The position numbers were made by a program, and so were the translations under genes. Below are positions 17,710-27,461 of a stretch of 64,000 nucleotides of DNA, one piece after another (position 1 is the first letter of the stretch; each line of letters opens with the position of its first letter). Source of the DNA: JAYKJB01 sp035284745 [NCBI: Candidatus Sericytochromatia bacterium] (GTDB lineage Bacteria > Cyanobacteriota > Sericytochromatia > S15B-MN24); NCBI GenBank assembly GCA_035284745.1, contig JAYKIL010000008.1, positions 248,001-312,000 on the forward strand, in the 5' to 3' direction. Below the pieces are notes generated by a model, which had not been told where the DNA came from, ran no database searches, and saw nothing but the letters and a program-made list of their open reading frames with translations.

Positions 17710-18738
17710 TTAACTAAAACGGATTCGAGGATCCAAAGCAGCGTACAGAATATCTGCCAGAAGATTACTAAATACGACAAGGACAGCAGATATGAACATG
17801 ACAGCCATAACCACCGGGTAATCAGACTTGGTTAACGAATCGATGAACAGGCGACCAATGCCCGGCCAAGCAAAAATTTGCTCCGTGATGAGAGCTCCGG
17901 CGAACAGGCTGGGGATAGCGAGTGCGACCAGGGTGATGATGGGAATGAGGGCATTTCGAAGGGCGTGCTTCCCGATGACCTTCACCTCCGCGAGGCCTTT
18001 GGCACGGGCCATCCGCACGTAATCCATTCGAATGACCTCTAACATACTGGAACGAGAGTATCGGCTCCAAGAAGCGATGCTGACGATACTTAGAACGGCC
18101 ACCGGCATCACCATGTGGGCCGCGAGGTCGACGAATCCACTAAACTCTGGGTGGCGCAGCAAATTCAGCAACGTACCTTCCCGCTCGGCTCCAAACATTC
18201 CCGCAGCGGGCAGCCAGTGCCCCGTTGAAAATGTATGGCCCGCAAAGGTCAGGGTGTAATCATTGGCGGCAAACACCAACATCATTAAAATCCCAAACCA
18301 AAATGTGGGCATTGAGTAGCCAAAAAAAGCGAATGTCGTCACGCCATAGTCAAACCACGAATACTGTCTAATGGCGGATATGACCCCAAAAGTAACGCCC
18401 ACCACCACACTGATCATCAGAGCGGAACCCATCAGAACCATGGTATTGGGTAACCGCTCAAGCAGCATTTGAGCCACCGGGCGCCCCGTAAACAGCGAAA
18501 AGCCTAAGTTCCCCTGAATAAAGGAAAAAAACCATTTGGCATACGCCACCAAGATGGGGTCATTTAGGCCCATTTGCTCCCGCAAACGAGCCAGATCCTC
18601 CGCTCTCACGTGAGGATTCTGCCCATAGACTGCCTCGGGACCACCAGGGGCCAGTCGCATCAGCACGTAGAGAATCAGGGAGACGCCAACCAGTAAAGGC
18701 AAGGAAACCAATAAGCGCCGAGCAATATAGCGACCCAC
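17710..18738 (-). CDS. Peptide ABC transporter permease (DppB/OppB type)
   Basis: First membrane subunit of the importer. It begins GRYIARRLLVSLPLLVGVS, as DppB/OppB proteins do, and has the coupling loop RMARAKGLAEVKVIGKHALRN plus the terminal DPRIRFS motif. 342 residues, with an enlarged external loop after the third helix as in DppB. GTG start with GAGGA upstream. It overlaps nothing but sits three bases after the binding-protein gene, so co-translation is likely. Confidence 0.94.
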   Translation of the reverse strand: MGRYIARRLLVSLPLLVGVSLILYVLMRLAPGGPEAVYGQNPHVRAEDLARLREQMGLNDPILVAYAKWFFSFIQGNLGFSLFTGRPVAQMLLERLPNTMVLMGSALMISVVVGVTFGVISAIRQYSWFDYGVTTFAFFGYSMPTFWFGILMMLVFAANDYTLTFAGHTFSTGHWLPAAGMFGAEREGTLLNLLRHPEFSGFVDLAAHMVMPVAVLSIVSIASWSRYSRSSMLEVIRMDYVRMARAKGLAEVKVIGKHALRNALIPIITLVALAIPSLFAGALITEQIFAWPGIGRLFIDSLTKSDYPVVMAVMFISAVLVVFSNLLADILYAALDPRIRFS

Positions 18739-18741
18739 GGT

Positions 18742-20448
18742 CTAATCCTCCTTGCCACGCGCGGACAATGCCTCCGCCAGCGGAACAACATCCCACTCAT
18801 AGCAGTTCCATAGGTTTCCACTGCTGGAAGGATTCGGTTTAAAGTTCTTTAACCTGATGTTTATCGGGTCGAGTTGGGACCAATACAGCAGCGGAATCAT
18901 GGGGACCTCCTCCGCCAGAATCTCCGCGGCGCGATGGTATATCTTTCGCCTCTCCGATCGCCGAATTGATTGCGTGCCGGCCTCCAAAAGCCTGTCTAAT
19001 TCAGCGTTGCGAAATTGAACGTGGTTCTGGCCCGCCGGCGGTATTTGACTTGAGTGCCAGAGCGCAAAATTATCAGGGTCGGGGCCTGCAGACCACGCAG
19101 ACATCGAAATGTCATATTTGAAGCCCTTCAAGATGCCGCTCGGCGCTGGACCAAAGAGAATTGGACCGGGATAGTTGTCTATGAGAAGATCGATGCCTAC
19201 TTTTTTGAGGTAATACTTCAAAACCAGCTCTGTGAGTTCACGGGTTTTTCGGCCCGCGGTGGTAGACACCCGCATGGCCATCCGCTTCCCATCTTTCACT
19301 CGGATGCCATCAAGCCCCACTTTCCAGCCTGCGGCATCCAGCAAGCGACGCGCCTCGTCCAAATCATACGGATAACGATTTTCGATAGTGGGGTTATATG
19401 CCCAAGACAGCGGAGCTAAATCAGAGTGTGCCACCGCGTAGAGGCCTTGATAAATTTTTTCAGAAATTTGCTTCTTGTTGATGGCATGAGCAATCGCCCG
19501 GCGGACTCGCACGTCCTGGAATATGGGATCACCGAGATTGAAGTCCAGGTGCTCCCACGTTAAAGAGGCCAACGGGGAGACGCGAACGTGTCGTAAACGC
19601 CGAAGGGCTGCGTACTGATTGATGCTCGCACTTTGGTAAAGATCGATCTCTCCCGATTTCAACAACGTAAAGGCCGCGTTCTCGTCCGGGATGATTCGCA
19701 TCTTGAGCGCATCCAACTTCGGGCGCCCACGCCAATAGTCATCGAATGCCACCATGGAAATATGGTCGCCCGCCACCCAATCCTTAAATTTAAATGGCCC
19801 CGTGCCAATCGGGCTGCGATTGAAGGGCGCTTTATTGATGGAATCGCCCCGGGGATCCTGTAAATATGGATTCAAGATGTGCTTTGGCAAAATGGCGCCG
19901 CCCCCTGAAAACAGAAGGTCGTACGGCGCATAAATCTGTTTGAAATCAAAGCGTATCGTATAAGGGTCAAGGATGACGGCTTGAGTAATTTTGTCGAAGC
20001 CATCTCGACTCGTCACCCGGGTTTTTGGGTGCATGATGACTTCCCAGGTGAATTTGACATCCTCCGCGGTAAAAGGAGCGCCGTCATGCCAGCGAACCCC
20101 TTTGCGCAACTTCCAAGTAACCGACATGCCTGTCCCCGTGAGCGTGACGCCACCGTTCTCGATGGTGGGTATCTCCCTCGCCAGAACGGGGATCGTCTCA
20201 AGGTGCTCGTTCACGCTGACCAATCCCTCCTGGATCGGTCGCAGTGCATCGGAGGTGGCCACCATGTCAGATATGAGGGCATTCAGGGCATCAGGCTCTT
20301 GTTGTTGATGGTAAACCACCACACGGCCGTTATCGACCAGTTTCGACTCACGTGTACAACCCGGAAACGTTGAGAGGATTGCAGAAGTCAGTAAAAGAAG
20401 GGCTGTAAAGCGAGTCGAGACAAATCTTCGGAGTAAAAAATTCTGCAT
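18742..20448 (-). CDS. Peptide-binding lipoprotein of ABC importer (SBP family 5)
   Basis: 568 residues. An N-terminal lipoprotein signal is visible with lipobox FPGC (Cys about residue 31), so the protein is membrane-tethered outside the cytoplasm. Family-5 features include VRWHDGAPFTAEDVKFTWE, RSPIGTGPFKF and RRAIAHAINKKQI. It should bind oligopeptides or a similar ligand and deliver it to the B/C permeases. It lies between the ATPase genes and the permease genes in one operon. Ligand specificity cannot be read from sequence. Confidence 0.93.
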   Translation of the reverse strand: MQNFLLRRFVSTRFTALLLLTSAILSTFPGCTRESKLVDNGRVVVYHQQQEPDALNALISDMVATSDALRPIQEGLVSVNEHLETIPVLAREIPTIENGGVTLTGTGMSVTWKLRKGVRWHDGAPFTAEDVKFTWEVIMHPKTRVTSRDGFDKITQAVILDPYTIRFDFKQIYAPYDLLFSGGGAILPKHILNPYLQDPRGDSINKAPFNRSPIGTGPFKFKDWVAGDHISMVAFDDYWRGRPKLDALKMRIIPDENAAFTLLKSGEIDLYQSASINQYAALRRLRHVRVSPLASLTWEHLDFNLGDPIFQDVRVRRAIAHAINKKQISEKIYQGLYAVAHSDLAPLSWAYNPTIENRYPYDLDEARRLLDAAGWKVGLDGIRVKDGKRMAMRVSTTAGRKTRELTELVLKYYLKKVGIDLLIDNYPGPILFGPAPSGILKGFKYDISMSAWSAGPDPDNFALWHSSQIPPAGQNHVQFRNAELDRLLEAGTQSIRRSERRKIYHRAAEILAEEVPMIPLLYWSQLDPINIRLKNFKPNPSSSGNLWNCYEWDVVPLAEALSARGKED

Positions 20449-20454
20449 AAAGGC

Positions 20455-21501
20455 TTAAGAATCGCCCAAAGTTGCGGAGGATTGAGCCATTGAAGGCACA
20501 ACCTTGCTGGCAGACCCCTCCCCGAAGAGATGACACGCTACAAAATGCTCCTGTCCCACATCTTGAAAATCGGGGACCCGCGAGCGGCAGACATCCATCG
20601 CGTGAGGGCAGCGGGTATGAAACACACAACCAGAGGGCGGATTGGTGGGACTTGGAATATCCCCCTGCAGAATGACCCGCTGTTTTACCCGCTCCCGCAT
20701 CTCAACTGGATTGGGAACGGGAACGGCTGATAACAATGCCTGCGTATAGGGGTGCTTCGGGTTCGCGTACAAGTCCTCAGACGATGCCAACTCCATCATC
20801 GAACCTAAATACATGACCGCGACCCGATCAGAGATATGCTGCACAGTGCTGAGGTTATGAGCAATAAACAAATAGGTCAAACCAAATTCAGCCTGGAGGT
20901 CATCCAGTAGATTCAGAACCTGGGCCTGCACCGACACGTCCAGGGCCGACACTGGCTCGTCCGCAACCACGAACTTGGGGTTGATCGCAAGCGCCCGCGC
21001 GATACCGATGCGCTGCCTCTGGCCCCCGGAAAACTCGTGAGGATATCGATCCGCATAGGAGGGATTTAAACCGACCCTATCCAGCAAGTCTCGCACGCGC
21101 TTGTGAAGGGCTTCCCCCTTGTGAGTTCCGTGCACGCGCAGCGGTTCCGCGACGGAATCACCCACCGTCATCCGCGGATCGAGCGACGCATAGGGGTTCT
21201 GAAAAACGATTTGCATATCACGCCGAAGTTCCCGCATCTCACGGGAATTCAAAGCGAGGACATCCTGTCCCTCAAAACGAATGGACCCCGATGTGGGCTC
21301 AAGCAGGCGAAGGATGAGGCGCCCGGTGGTCGACTTCCCACACCCTGACTCGCCCACTAAGCCCAGGGTTTCACCTTTTTTTATCGAAAAAGATACCCGG
21401 TTGACGGCCTGGACCGCACCGACCTGGCGCTGAAATAAAATTCCCCGCGTGATAGGAAAATGTTTGACCAGATCAACAACTTCAATTAGAGGTTCCGCCA
21501 C
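20455..21501 (-). CDS. Peptide ABC transporter ATP-binding protein (DppF/OppF type)
   Basis: Walker [10 protein letters not shown], signature [15 protein letters not shown], Walker [12 protein letters not shown] and the switch His (IAHNLS) are all present. The C-terminal extension carries the family cysteine motif [14 protein letters not shown] plus a fourth Cys (VACHLF), which in DppD/OppD-type ATPases can bind a 4Fe-4S cluster. GTG start directly abuts the stop of the partner ATPase gene. 348 residues. Confidence 0.95.
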   Translation of the reverse strand: MAEPLIEVVDLVKHFPITRGILFQRQVGAVQAVNRVSFSIKKGETLGLVGESGCGKSTTGRLILRLLEPTSGSIRFEGQDVLALNSREMRELRRDMQIVFQNPYASLDPRMTVGDSVAEPLRVHGTHKGEALHKRVRDLLDRVGLNPSYADRYPHEFSGGQRQRIGIARALAINPKFVVADEPVSALDVSVQAQVLNLLDDLQAEFGLTYLFIAHNLSTVQHISDRVAVMYLGSMMELASSEDLYANPKHPYTQALLSAVPVPNPVEMRERVKQRVILQGDIPSPTNPPSGCVFHTRCPHAMDVCRSRVPDFQDVGQEHFVACHLFGEGSASKVVPSMAQSSATLGDS

Positions 21502-22497
21502 TTATTTAGACTCCTTCACGAGATTGCCCGTTTCCTTCGTCAACCAACAGCGGACCAGATGACCTGGCTCAGACGTATCTAATTTGGGCGATTCTGTGCA
21601 TTTCGCCCACGCGTGCGGACACCGCGGCGCAAAAGAACACCCCGGAGGCAGCTTTGATAAACTCGGCGGTTGACCCTCAATAGGAGTCAGGCGCTTCTGT
21701 TGAACGCCCAGTTGGGGAATCGAATTCAGCAACCCTTGGGTGTAAGGATGCTGAGGGGCACGAAATATACTCTCTACATCGGTGTACTCGACGACCTTGC
21801 CCGCATACATCACCGCCACGGTGTCGCACAATTCAGCAACGACACCCAGGTCGTGGGTGATCATGATGACCGCTGCGTTGTTTCGGTCACGAATATCCCG
21901 CATCAGACTCAAAATCTGCGCTTGAATGGTCACATCCAATGCAGTGGTCGGCTCGTCGGCAATGAGCAAATCGGGCTCGCACGACAGAGCCATCGCAATG
22001 ACAACACGTTGCCGCATGCCTCCAGAAAATTGATGAGGGTAATCGTCGATTCGTGTCTCTGGACTCGGAATTCCTACCCGGGCCAGCATGTCTATCGCCT
22101 TGGCCCGGGCCGCGCTGCGCGACAATTTTTGGTGCAGAACAATGGCTTCCATAATTTGATCGCCCACCGTCAGGACGGGGTTCAGGGAAGTCATCGGGTC
22201 TTGCGAAATAAGCGCAATGCGATTACCCCTGATTTTTCGCATTTCTGCCTCGGGAAGCTTTAAAAGGTCTTCCCCATTAAAAAGAATTTGCCCGTCAACA
22301 ATTTTTCCCTGGGGCTGTGCAACCAAGCGCATAATTGACAGGCTCGTAATGCTTTTTCCACATCCCGATTCCCCAACAATTCCAAGAATTCCACCCCGGG
22401 GAATCTCGAAATCCACCCCATCAACCGCCTTAACAACCCCTTCCTCTGTCTGGAAATGGGTTTTCAGTCCGGACACTTTGAGCAAAGGTTCAGCCAC
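21502..22497 (-). CDS. Peptide ABC transporter ATP-binding protein (DppD/OppD type)
   Basis: First gene of the five-gene importer operon. Walker [10 protein letters not shown], signature [15 protein letters not shown], Walker [13 protein letters not shown] and the terminal cysteine region [14 protein letters not shown] plus RCW are visible. GTG 22497 follows GAGAGGA and matches the start of the partner subunit (V-A-E-P-L); the longer frame to 22557 lacks such support. 331 residues, close to DppD. Confidence 0.95.
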   Translation of the reverse strand: MAEPLLKVSGLKTHFQTEEGVVKAVDGVDFEIPRGGILGIVGESGCGKSITSLSIMRLVAQPQGKIVDGQILFNGEDLLKLPEAEMRKIRGNRIALISQDPMTSLNPVLTVGDQIMEAIVLHQKLSRSAARAKAIDMLARVGIPSPETRIDDYPHQFSGGMRQRVVIAMALSCEPDLLIADEPTTALDVTIQAQILSLMRDIRDRNNAAVIMITHDLGVVAELCDTVAVMYAGKVVEYTDVESIFRAPQHPYTQGLLNSIPQLGVQQKRLTPIEGQPPSLSKLPPGCSFAPRCPHAWAKCTESPKLDTSEPGHLVRCWLTKETGNLVKESK

Positions 22498-22574
22498 TCG
22501 GGGGTTCCTCTCGGGGGAGATTGTCGGTGCCTGACACAAGCCAGCGCCGCGAGCCAATTAAAAATACCGGGGCA

Positions 22575-22607
22575 TTATACCCCACGCGCCATCCAGGATC
22601 TATCAAC
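22575..22607 (-). promoter_or_regulatory. Candidate promoter of the peptide transporter operon
   Basis: On the minus strand a perfect TATAAT (22575-22580) lies about 78 bases before the first start. A TTGATA (22602-22607) is 21 bases upstream of it, longer than the ideal spacer, so only the -10 is convincing. Confidence 0.4.
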
Positions 22608-22665
22608 GCAGTGAAGGCGCGCTGCCCACGACAGCGTTTGGAGGCTGCTTGGGTACAAGGTAAAA

Positions 22666-23259
22666 GTGCGATATTTCTGTGCCACGCTGCTTATTTGCTC
22701 ACTTCCTACAGGGGTCGCCGCTGCCACGCCGAGTTCCCCTCCGGCACCGCCCCCGCCCCCGTTGGTCACCCACCAAGCCGCAGATGCCCTGATGTCGCCC
22801 GCTTGGATGTCGGACTTGCTGATGACAGCGGGCTCGAGTTCCGCGCTCTGGGTTTTTCTTTCTTACAGCGGAAACCTCCTTTCGAATGCCTCACCCCAAA
22901 CGAGTGCCATGCTTTCCAGTCTTGCGGTGGCAAGCGCGGTCTTTCTGCCCGCCGGCCTGATGACTGCAACCAAGGGGACCGCGTTCCCTCTTGATGATTT
23001 CATCGCCGCGACGACAGGAGGATTATTGGGGATAGGCGCAGCGTATTCGGCGGCACGATGGCTGGGGGCGGGCCAACCCCTGGCCCCCCTCCCATACGGA
23101 TTGTTGCTAGGGGGGGGACAAGCACTGGGAACAACCCTTGTCTATCATGGCTACCGCCAAAACAAGCCAAGACTCACGAATCTCAACCAACTGCCGTTAC
23201 GCAGGGACGATGACCCGATAGAAGATTGGCGCTACTGGCTGGAGCGGCGAGCACCTTGA
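22666..23259 (+). CDS. Exported/membrane protein of unknown function
   Basis: 197 residues. A signal peptide (RYFCATLLICSLPTGVAAA) is followed by a Pro-rich linker with a run of five prolines. Two or three hydrophobic Gly/Ala-rich segments come next (around residues 58-66, 82-100 and 117-160), then a polar Arg/Asp-rich tail. I do not recognise a family. GTG 22666 follows ACAAGG. It is divergent from the transporter operon and overlaps or abuts the next gene, so the two probably act together. Confidence 0.6.
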   Translation: MRYFCATLLICSLPTGVAAATPSSPPAPPPPPLVTHQAADALMSPAWMSDLLMTAGSSSALWVFLSYSGNLLSNASPQTSAMLSSLAVASAVFLPAGLMTATKGTAFPLDDFIAATTGGLLGIGAAYSAARWLGAGQPLAPLPYGLLLGGGQALGTTLVYHGYRQNKPRLTNLNQLPLRRDDDPIEDWRYWLERRAP

Positions 23260-24158
23260 CCTTGATTTTTTTTAGGTGTGCGTCATTGTTTGCAGCAGTC
23301 GGTGCCTTCTGGACCCTCTCCACCCTCTCGGCGTCGGCTGACGTGTTGCTCGAAGAGCATCTGTTTGCGCCTCAACCCACACAAGGGCTTGAATGGAGTG
23401 CGGACCCAAAGGGTCTGGGAGGAGGCGATGAACTTGAACTACTGTCAATGTTTTACCCACACTTGACGCCCACAGAGGCCGCTCAGAGAGGGGTTAAGAG
23501 ACCGCCGCCAAGGGTTCGCAACGCACACTTGAAACAATTTTCTCACCATTGGAAAAGAGATATAACGGCCATTCACGAGAGCCTTCAAGCGCTTTCGGGG
23601 CAGGCGACCCTCAAGGTCTCCACGTGGTACCTAGACAGCCAAAAATCCTGGGTCTTGCATCACTCCGAAGGAGTCGCTCACCTGGGGCTGAATGCGCGCC
23701 ATTTAATCCCCCACCCGCGCGCCATCACCCGGCTCAAGATGGCTCAAATCTATTTTGATGCCTTCACCCGTCAGGCACCTGCGGAATTTGCCGAACCTCT
23801 AACCTTCGCGCGACGCTTGCAACTGGAAGGACTGCGTGCGGTATCAACGAACCGGGTCGCCCCTCGCCTACCAGCGTATCTCCTTGCGGGAATCACAATT
23901 CAAGAATGGAGCCAGTGTGAAAAACAAACGAAACAATTGGCGAAATCTTTACTGAATGCGATCGCCCAGCCTTCAAATCCGAATCACCGCGTGGACTATT
24001 TTGGTCCCCGCAGTGGGGGAAAAGGGAAGTACATGGCTTGGCTGTTGGCTATTCAGGCGACCAAATCCCAGAATCCCTTTCTTTTGGCGCGCCTACCAAG
24101 CTCTGACTACCTGTATCACATCCGCCCTGACCTGGAATGGCTGGCCTATGAACGCTGA
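23256..24158 (+). CDS. Exported protein of unknown function
   Basis: About 300 residues with an N-terminal hydrophobic export signal (FFRCASLFAAVGAFWTL) ending near SASA-D. The rest is soluble with many aromatic and basic residues. I see no HExxH, no lipobox and no known domain. The start is ambiguous: TTG 23256 overlaps the upstream stop as TTGA, while TTG 23226 is also in frame. The pairing with the upstream exported protein suggests a shared envelope role. The 3' end overlaps the convergent aldolase gene by 13 bases. Confidence 0.6.
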   Translation: MTLIFFRCASLFAAVGAFWTLSTLSASADVLLEEHLFAPQPTQGLEWSADPKGLGGGDELELLSMFYPHLTPTEAAQRGVKRPPPRVRNAHLKQFSHHWKRDITAIHESLQALSGQATLKVSTWYLDSQKSWVLHHSEGVAHLGLNARHLIPHPRAITRLKMAQIYFDAFTRQAPAEFAEPLTFARRLQLEGLRAVSTNRVAPRLPAYLLAGITIQEWSQCEKQTKQLAKSLLNAIAQPSNPNHRVDYFGPRSGGKGKYMAWLLAIQATKSQNPFLLARLPSSDYLYHIRPDLEWLAYER

Positions 24159-24805
24159 TAGCGAGACATTTCACGGCCGCCCCCGCCGGAGAGCGAACGC
24201 AGGCGAGACACTTGATCGCTTGTTAACATTCTCGCTCCCCCGAGTTGTTCGGCATACAGCGCGACCTCGCAAAGGTGTTCTAATTTTTCAAGCTTGTAAT
24301 AGGCATCCCACGCATTGAGGCCCAAACATACCGCCCCGTGCCACGCCATCATCACAACATCGTGGCAACCCAGAACCGGCCCCAAGGCTGTGGGAACTTC
24401 CTCGGTGGTGGGGGTCGTATACGGGATGGTTGGAATCTCTCCACCCAACGTGGTCACGACCTCGGGCAGCAAAAGGCCGGGAATCTCTCGCCCGGCCACC
24501 GTGAACGCAATGGCTCTCGGGGGGTGCCCGTGCACGACCGATTGAACATCCGGCCGGGCGTGGTATGCGCACAGGTGCAAAGACAACTCAGAACTCGCGC
24601 CTGCCGTGGCACGGCCCGTTAATGAGGTGACCAGAATATCCTCTGGTTTGAGGCGCCCCTTGCTGACACCTGTAGGGGTGATCAAGACTTTGTCACCCCA
24701 TCGCACACTGACGTTACCGTCTGTGGCTGCCAAGAAGCCTTTGGCGTGCATCGCCTGACAAACTTCAACAATGTCCCTGCGGTGGCGCCACTCGGTGTTC
24801 AGCAT
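24146..24805 (-). CDS. Class II (zinc) aldolase of the fuculose-phosphate family, BMC-associated
   Basis: 219 residues. All family landmarks sit where they do in FucA: catalytic Glu73 (SSELSLH), zinc ligands His92 and His94 (VVHGHPP) and His156 (AWHGA). The phosphate-binding regions GNVSVR and TPTGVSKGRL are also there. Enzymes of this type cleave fuculose-1-P, rhamnulose-1-P or ribulose-1-P to DHAP plus lactaldehyde or glycolaldehyde. As last gene of the microcompartment operon it probably feeds an aldehyde to the aldehyde dehydrogenase. The start ATG overlaps the upstream pentamer gene by 7 bases. Which sugar is used cannot be told. Confidence 0.9.
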   Translation of the reverse strand: MLNTEWRHRRDIVEVCQAMHAKGFLAATDGNVSVRWGDKVLITPTGVSKGRLKPEDILVTSLTGRATAGASSELSLHLCAYHARPDVQSVVHGHPPRAIAFTVAGREIPGLLLPEVVTTLGGEIPTIPYTTPTTEEVPTALGPVLGCHDVVMMAWHGAVCLGLNAWDAYYKLEKLEHLCEVALYAEQLGGARMLTSDQVSRLRSLSGGGGREMSRYQRS

Positions 24806-25077
24806 GATGACCCCAAAGATACGGAGTCAACGACCCCAGCGATCGCTGCATAAATAGGCTCCTCGCCCACATCCAAGAGCATACGGGCACTGCCACCCTC
24901 TCGCGCGGCCAAAACAAGATCGCCAACGCCCGCCTGCATATGTCCGAGGGCGTAAAACACAGATCCGGTGGGGTTTAATTCCGGGTCGAGGGGCTGAAGC
25001 AACAAGATCCGCTGCCCCCCATAGGCTGGATGTTTCTCTGTAGCGGTAAGAGTTCCCAAGACACGGGCCAATAACAC
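24799..25077 (-). CDS. BMC-P pentameric shell protein (EutN/CcmL family), third copy
   Basis: 92 residues with the EutN/CcmL fold pattern: N-terminal ARVLGTLTATEK, GGQRILLLQPLDPE, GVGDLVLAAREGGSAR and the terminal PIYAAIAGVVDSV. It caps shell vertices as a pentamer. I place the start at GTG 25077, which has GAGGG upstream and removes a non-homologous extension. It is the most divergent of the three copies. Confidence 0.88.
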   Translation of the reverse strand: MLLARVLGTLTATEKHPAYGGQRILLLQPLDPELNPTGSVFYALGHMQAGVGDLVLAAREGGSARMLLDVGEEPIYAAIAGVVDSVSLGSSC

Positions 25078-25087
25078 AAACAAGCCC

Positions 25088-25354
25088 TCATCCAATATCA
25101 ACGGCATCCACAATGCCGACAATCGCGACATCCACGGGCGCAAAAGTCTCTGAAAGTGCCATTGCCGCTTCTTTACCTATCACGCAAAATGCGCGTTCAC
25201 CCACGCCGATGCCAACGGTGTCCGCCGCGATGAGGGGCTCCCCGTCGGGCTGTAATTGTTGGTCGATCGGTTGCACAATCATCAATTTAACCCCGCACAG
25301 TGCCGAGGGCTTCTCGGATGCAATCAAGGTTCCGATCACCTGGCCCACAAACAT
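25088..25354 (-). CDS. BMC-P pentameric shell protein (EutN/CcmL family), second copy
   Basis: 88 residues. It begins MFVGQVIGTLIASEK, then CGVKLMIVQPID, ADTVGIGVGERAFCVIGKEA and the terminal VDVAIVGIVDAVDI, all hallmarks of EutN/CcmL. ATG preceded by a strong AAAAAGGAGG site. It lies 15 bases after the tandem-BMC gene and 10 bases before the third copy. Confidence 0.93.
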   Translation of the reverse strand: MFVGQVIGTLIASEKPSALCGVKLMIVQPIDQQLQPDGEPLIAADTVGIGVGERAFCVIGKEAAMALSETFAPVDVAIVGIVDAVDIG

Positions 25355-25369
25355 CGTGCAGCCTCCTTT

Positions 25370-25957
25370 TTAAAGCAATCCATCCTGAATACCAAGTATA
25401 ACGGGGAGAAATTCCTCGTGCGGATTGGGAATGACAAACCCCCTTACTTTGGTGCCCGCCTCTATTGCATGGCGATCGGCAACCTCTAACGCGAACAACA
25501 CATCGGCATGCGACCCTGTTAACACAAAGTAAGATTTCCCCCCAATTCCTCTGGCCATTCGGAAGGAAACCAGATGAACGTCGCTCTGCTTGAGGGCTGC
25601 ATCTGCCGCGACAATTCCGGATGAGACCGTCTGCAGCTCATATAAACCCACCGCATCAATCACGTCGGAGCGGACATGACCAGCCAATCCGGGGAGAATC
25701 TCGCGATGAAGGTGCGGCAGGAAAAACCCTTCCAAAACCTCGCATCCCGCGTGCTCGAGACCCACGCGGTAGCTTTCTTCCACGGAGGCGACATCGCCCG
25801 CAAAGAGGATGAGAAATTTTCCGGGACTGACTGCCTCAGCATTCAGGAGTCGAACGGGGGCTTGTTTGACTAACACGTCGCACAGATATAGACCCATCGC
25901 GATACTGGCAACTTCCAGCATGGCGATGGCCTCATCAATGCGCGCATGATCGGCCAC
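25370..25957 (-). CDS. Tandem-domain BMC-T shell protein (PduT-like)
   Basis: Two BMC domains in a row: AIAMLEVASIAMG...SPGKFLILFAGD (about residues 10-95) and AVGLYELQTVSSG...GKSYFVLTGSHADV (about 103-185). This makes a trimeric pseudohexamer. PduT has a Cys in the CPGK loop that binds an iron-sulfur cluster; here the position is Ser44 (SPGK), so a cluster there is unlikely. GTG 25957 follows AGGA just past the aldehyde dehydrogenase stop. ATG 25978 is an alternative start inside that gene. Confidence 0.9.
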   Translation of the reverse strand: MADHARIDEAIAMLEVASIAMGLYLCDVLVKQAPVRLLNAEAVSPGKFLILFAGDVASVEESYRVGLEHAGCEVLEGFFLPHLHREILPGLAGHVRSDVIDAVGLYELQTVSSGIVAADAALKQSDVHLVSFRMARGIGGKSYFVLTGSHADVLFALEVADRHAIEAGTKVRGFVIPNPHEEFLPVILGIQDGLL

Positions 25958-25958
25958 G

Positions 25959-27416
25959 TCAAACGATCCTGAAGGCATCCGTCAGAACACAGCGACGTTC
26001 TTTGGTGAAATTGCGTGCCGAGGTGCAACCCTCACCTGTTGGACCCGCGATGGTCCAGGCGGTCGGCGCATCGCTGCCCGCCCCCAGTCCTGCAATCGAT
26101 GGACCATTTTTGACAAAAATGGCCGTGTTAATCAGTCGTGCCATCTTGCTTAATTTATCGATATTGCGGGAATGCATACACGCGGTGTGCCCCCGGCCAC
26201 CCTCAAGTTCTATTGCGAGTTCTATGGCTTCATCAACATCCCGCACCCGAGTGATGGGAAAGACGGGCATCAACTGCTCGGTCCACAGCAATGGATGGTT
26301 GCGATTCACCTCAACAATGGCGAGCCGACATTTATCAGGGTCCACCTGCACGCCGATCGCAGCAAGTATCTCGCTGGCGTTTTTCCCCACACACGCTTTG
26401 TTCACGAGCGCCTCTTTGCCGGGGCCGTTATCCTTCGAGAAAATGTGAGCGAAAAGCTTTTCCTGCATCGATTGGGGAACCTCGTAGGCGCCGCATCGCC
26501 TTAACTCTTCTTTCAAGCGGTCAGCCACCGATGCAACGACAACACACTCCTTCTCCAGGGTACAAATCACGTTGTTGTCAAAGGATGCCCCTTTGTAAAT
26601 GGCGCGAGCCGCCTTTTCAATGTTTGCAGTCTCATCCACCACCACAGGGGGATTCCCAGGGCCGCCCGCAATCACTTTTTTTCGACTTTGTAGCGCCGCC
26701 CTCACCACGTGAGGCCCCCCTGTCACCACCAAGAGGTCAACGCCTTTCGCAGTCATTAAAGCGCCCGCCGTCTCGATGGTGGGTTCATCGATCCCAGTGA
26801 TTAAATTCTCGGGCCCCCCTGCCTCCCGAATGGCCCGATTGATCAGGGAGACGGATAAATTTGAGACCTGTCTTGCCGACGGATGCGCGTTGAAAATCGC
26901 GCCATTGCCGGCCGAAATGAAACTGATGGCGTTGTTGAAAACGGTATCGGCGGGATTGGTTGTCGGCGTAATGGCGCCAATGACTCCATAGGGCGCCATT
27001 TCAATCAGGACCAAGCCATGATCCCCGGACCAGACTCGACGGCGCGAATCGAGATCCTCCGGGCCCGGTGTTTTGTCTAGCACCAGCCGCAGTTTTTCAA
27101 GCTTGTCATCAAACCGACCCAGTCCCGTCTCCCGAACAGCCAGTCGACAAAGCTCCTCTGCGTAACGATGCCCTGTCGCTCGTATGGCGGCCACCGCTCT
27201 GTGGCGAAGGTCTAAACTGGCGACGCCCCAAGCCGCTTGAGCGTGGCGCGTCGCCTCCACCGCGCGTTCAACACTTCCAAAGACCCCCTCGCCAGATATC
27301 AGAACACGTGAGGCAGCGGCGGGAGCAGACGAAGGCGGGAGAGTCCCGTCACTTTGGAGTCGCTGGACGACTTGAGCCACCAACTCTCGCACATGGGATT
27401 CATTGACTTGCGTCAT
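25959..27416 (-). CDS. CoA-acylating aldehyde dehydrogenase, BMC-targeted (PduP/EutE-like)
   Basis: 485 residues. It oxidises an aldehyde with NAD and CoA to acyl-CoA inside the microcompartment. The first 24 residues form an amphipathic helix (HVRELVAQVVQRLQ) followed by a Pro/Ala linker, a typical encapsulation peptide. Catalytic Cys285 is in FDNNVICTLEKE, and the Rossmann region has APYGVIGAITPTTNP, as in PduP/EutE. It lies between the first pentamer gene and the tandem BMC gene. Acetaldehyde, lactaldehyde or glycolaldehyde are all possible substrates. Confidence 0.94.
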   Translation of the reverse strand: MTQVNESHVRELVAQVVQRLQSDGTLPPSSAPAAASRVLISGEGVFGSVERAVEATRHAQAAWGVASLDLRHRAVAAIRATGHRYAEELCRLAVRETGLGRFDDKLEKLRLVLDKTPGPEDLDSRRRVWSGDHGLVLIEMAPYGVIGAITPTTNPADTVFNNAISFISAGNGAIFNAHPSARQVSNLSVSLINRAIREAGGPENLITGIDEPTIETAGALMTAKGVDLLVVTGGPHVVRAALQSRKKVIAGGPGNPPVVVDETANIEKAARAIYKGASFDNNVICTLEKECVVVASVADRLKEELRRCGAYEVPQSMQEKLFAHIFSKDNGPGKEALVNKACVGKNASEILAAIGVQVDPDKCRLAIVEVNRNHPLLWTEQLMPVFPITRVRDVDEAIELAIELEGGRGHTACMHSRNIDKLSKMARLINTAIFVKNGPSIAGLGAGSDAPTAWTIAGPTGEGCTSARNFTKERRCVLTDAFRIV

Positions 27417-27461
27417 TCTGAATATCCTTCAAACGCTTTGGGTCGTCTCCGACAACCCGCG

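Noticed and set aside
21670-22263. Plus-strand frame of 197 codons opposite the first ATPase gene
   Set aside because: It mirrors the codons of a clear ABC ATPase and has no ribosome site or known motif.
26291-26800. Plus-strand frames opposite the aldehyde dehydrogenase
   Set aside because: Shadow frames of a well-supported gene, rich in Arg, Pro and Ser.
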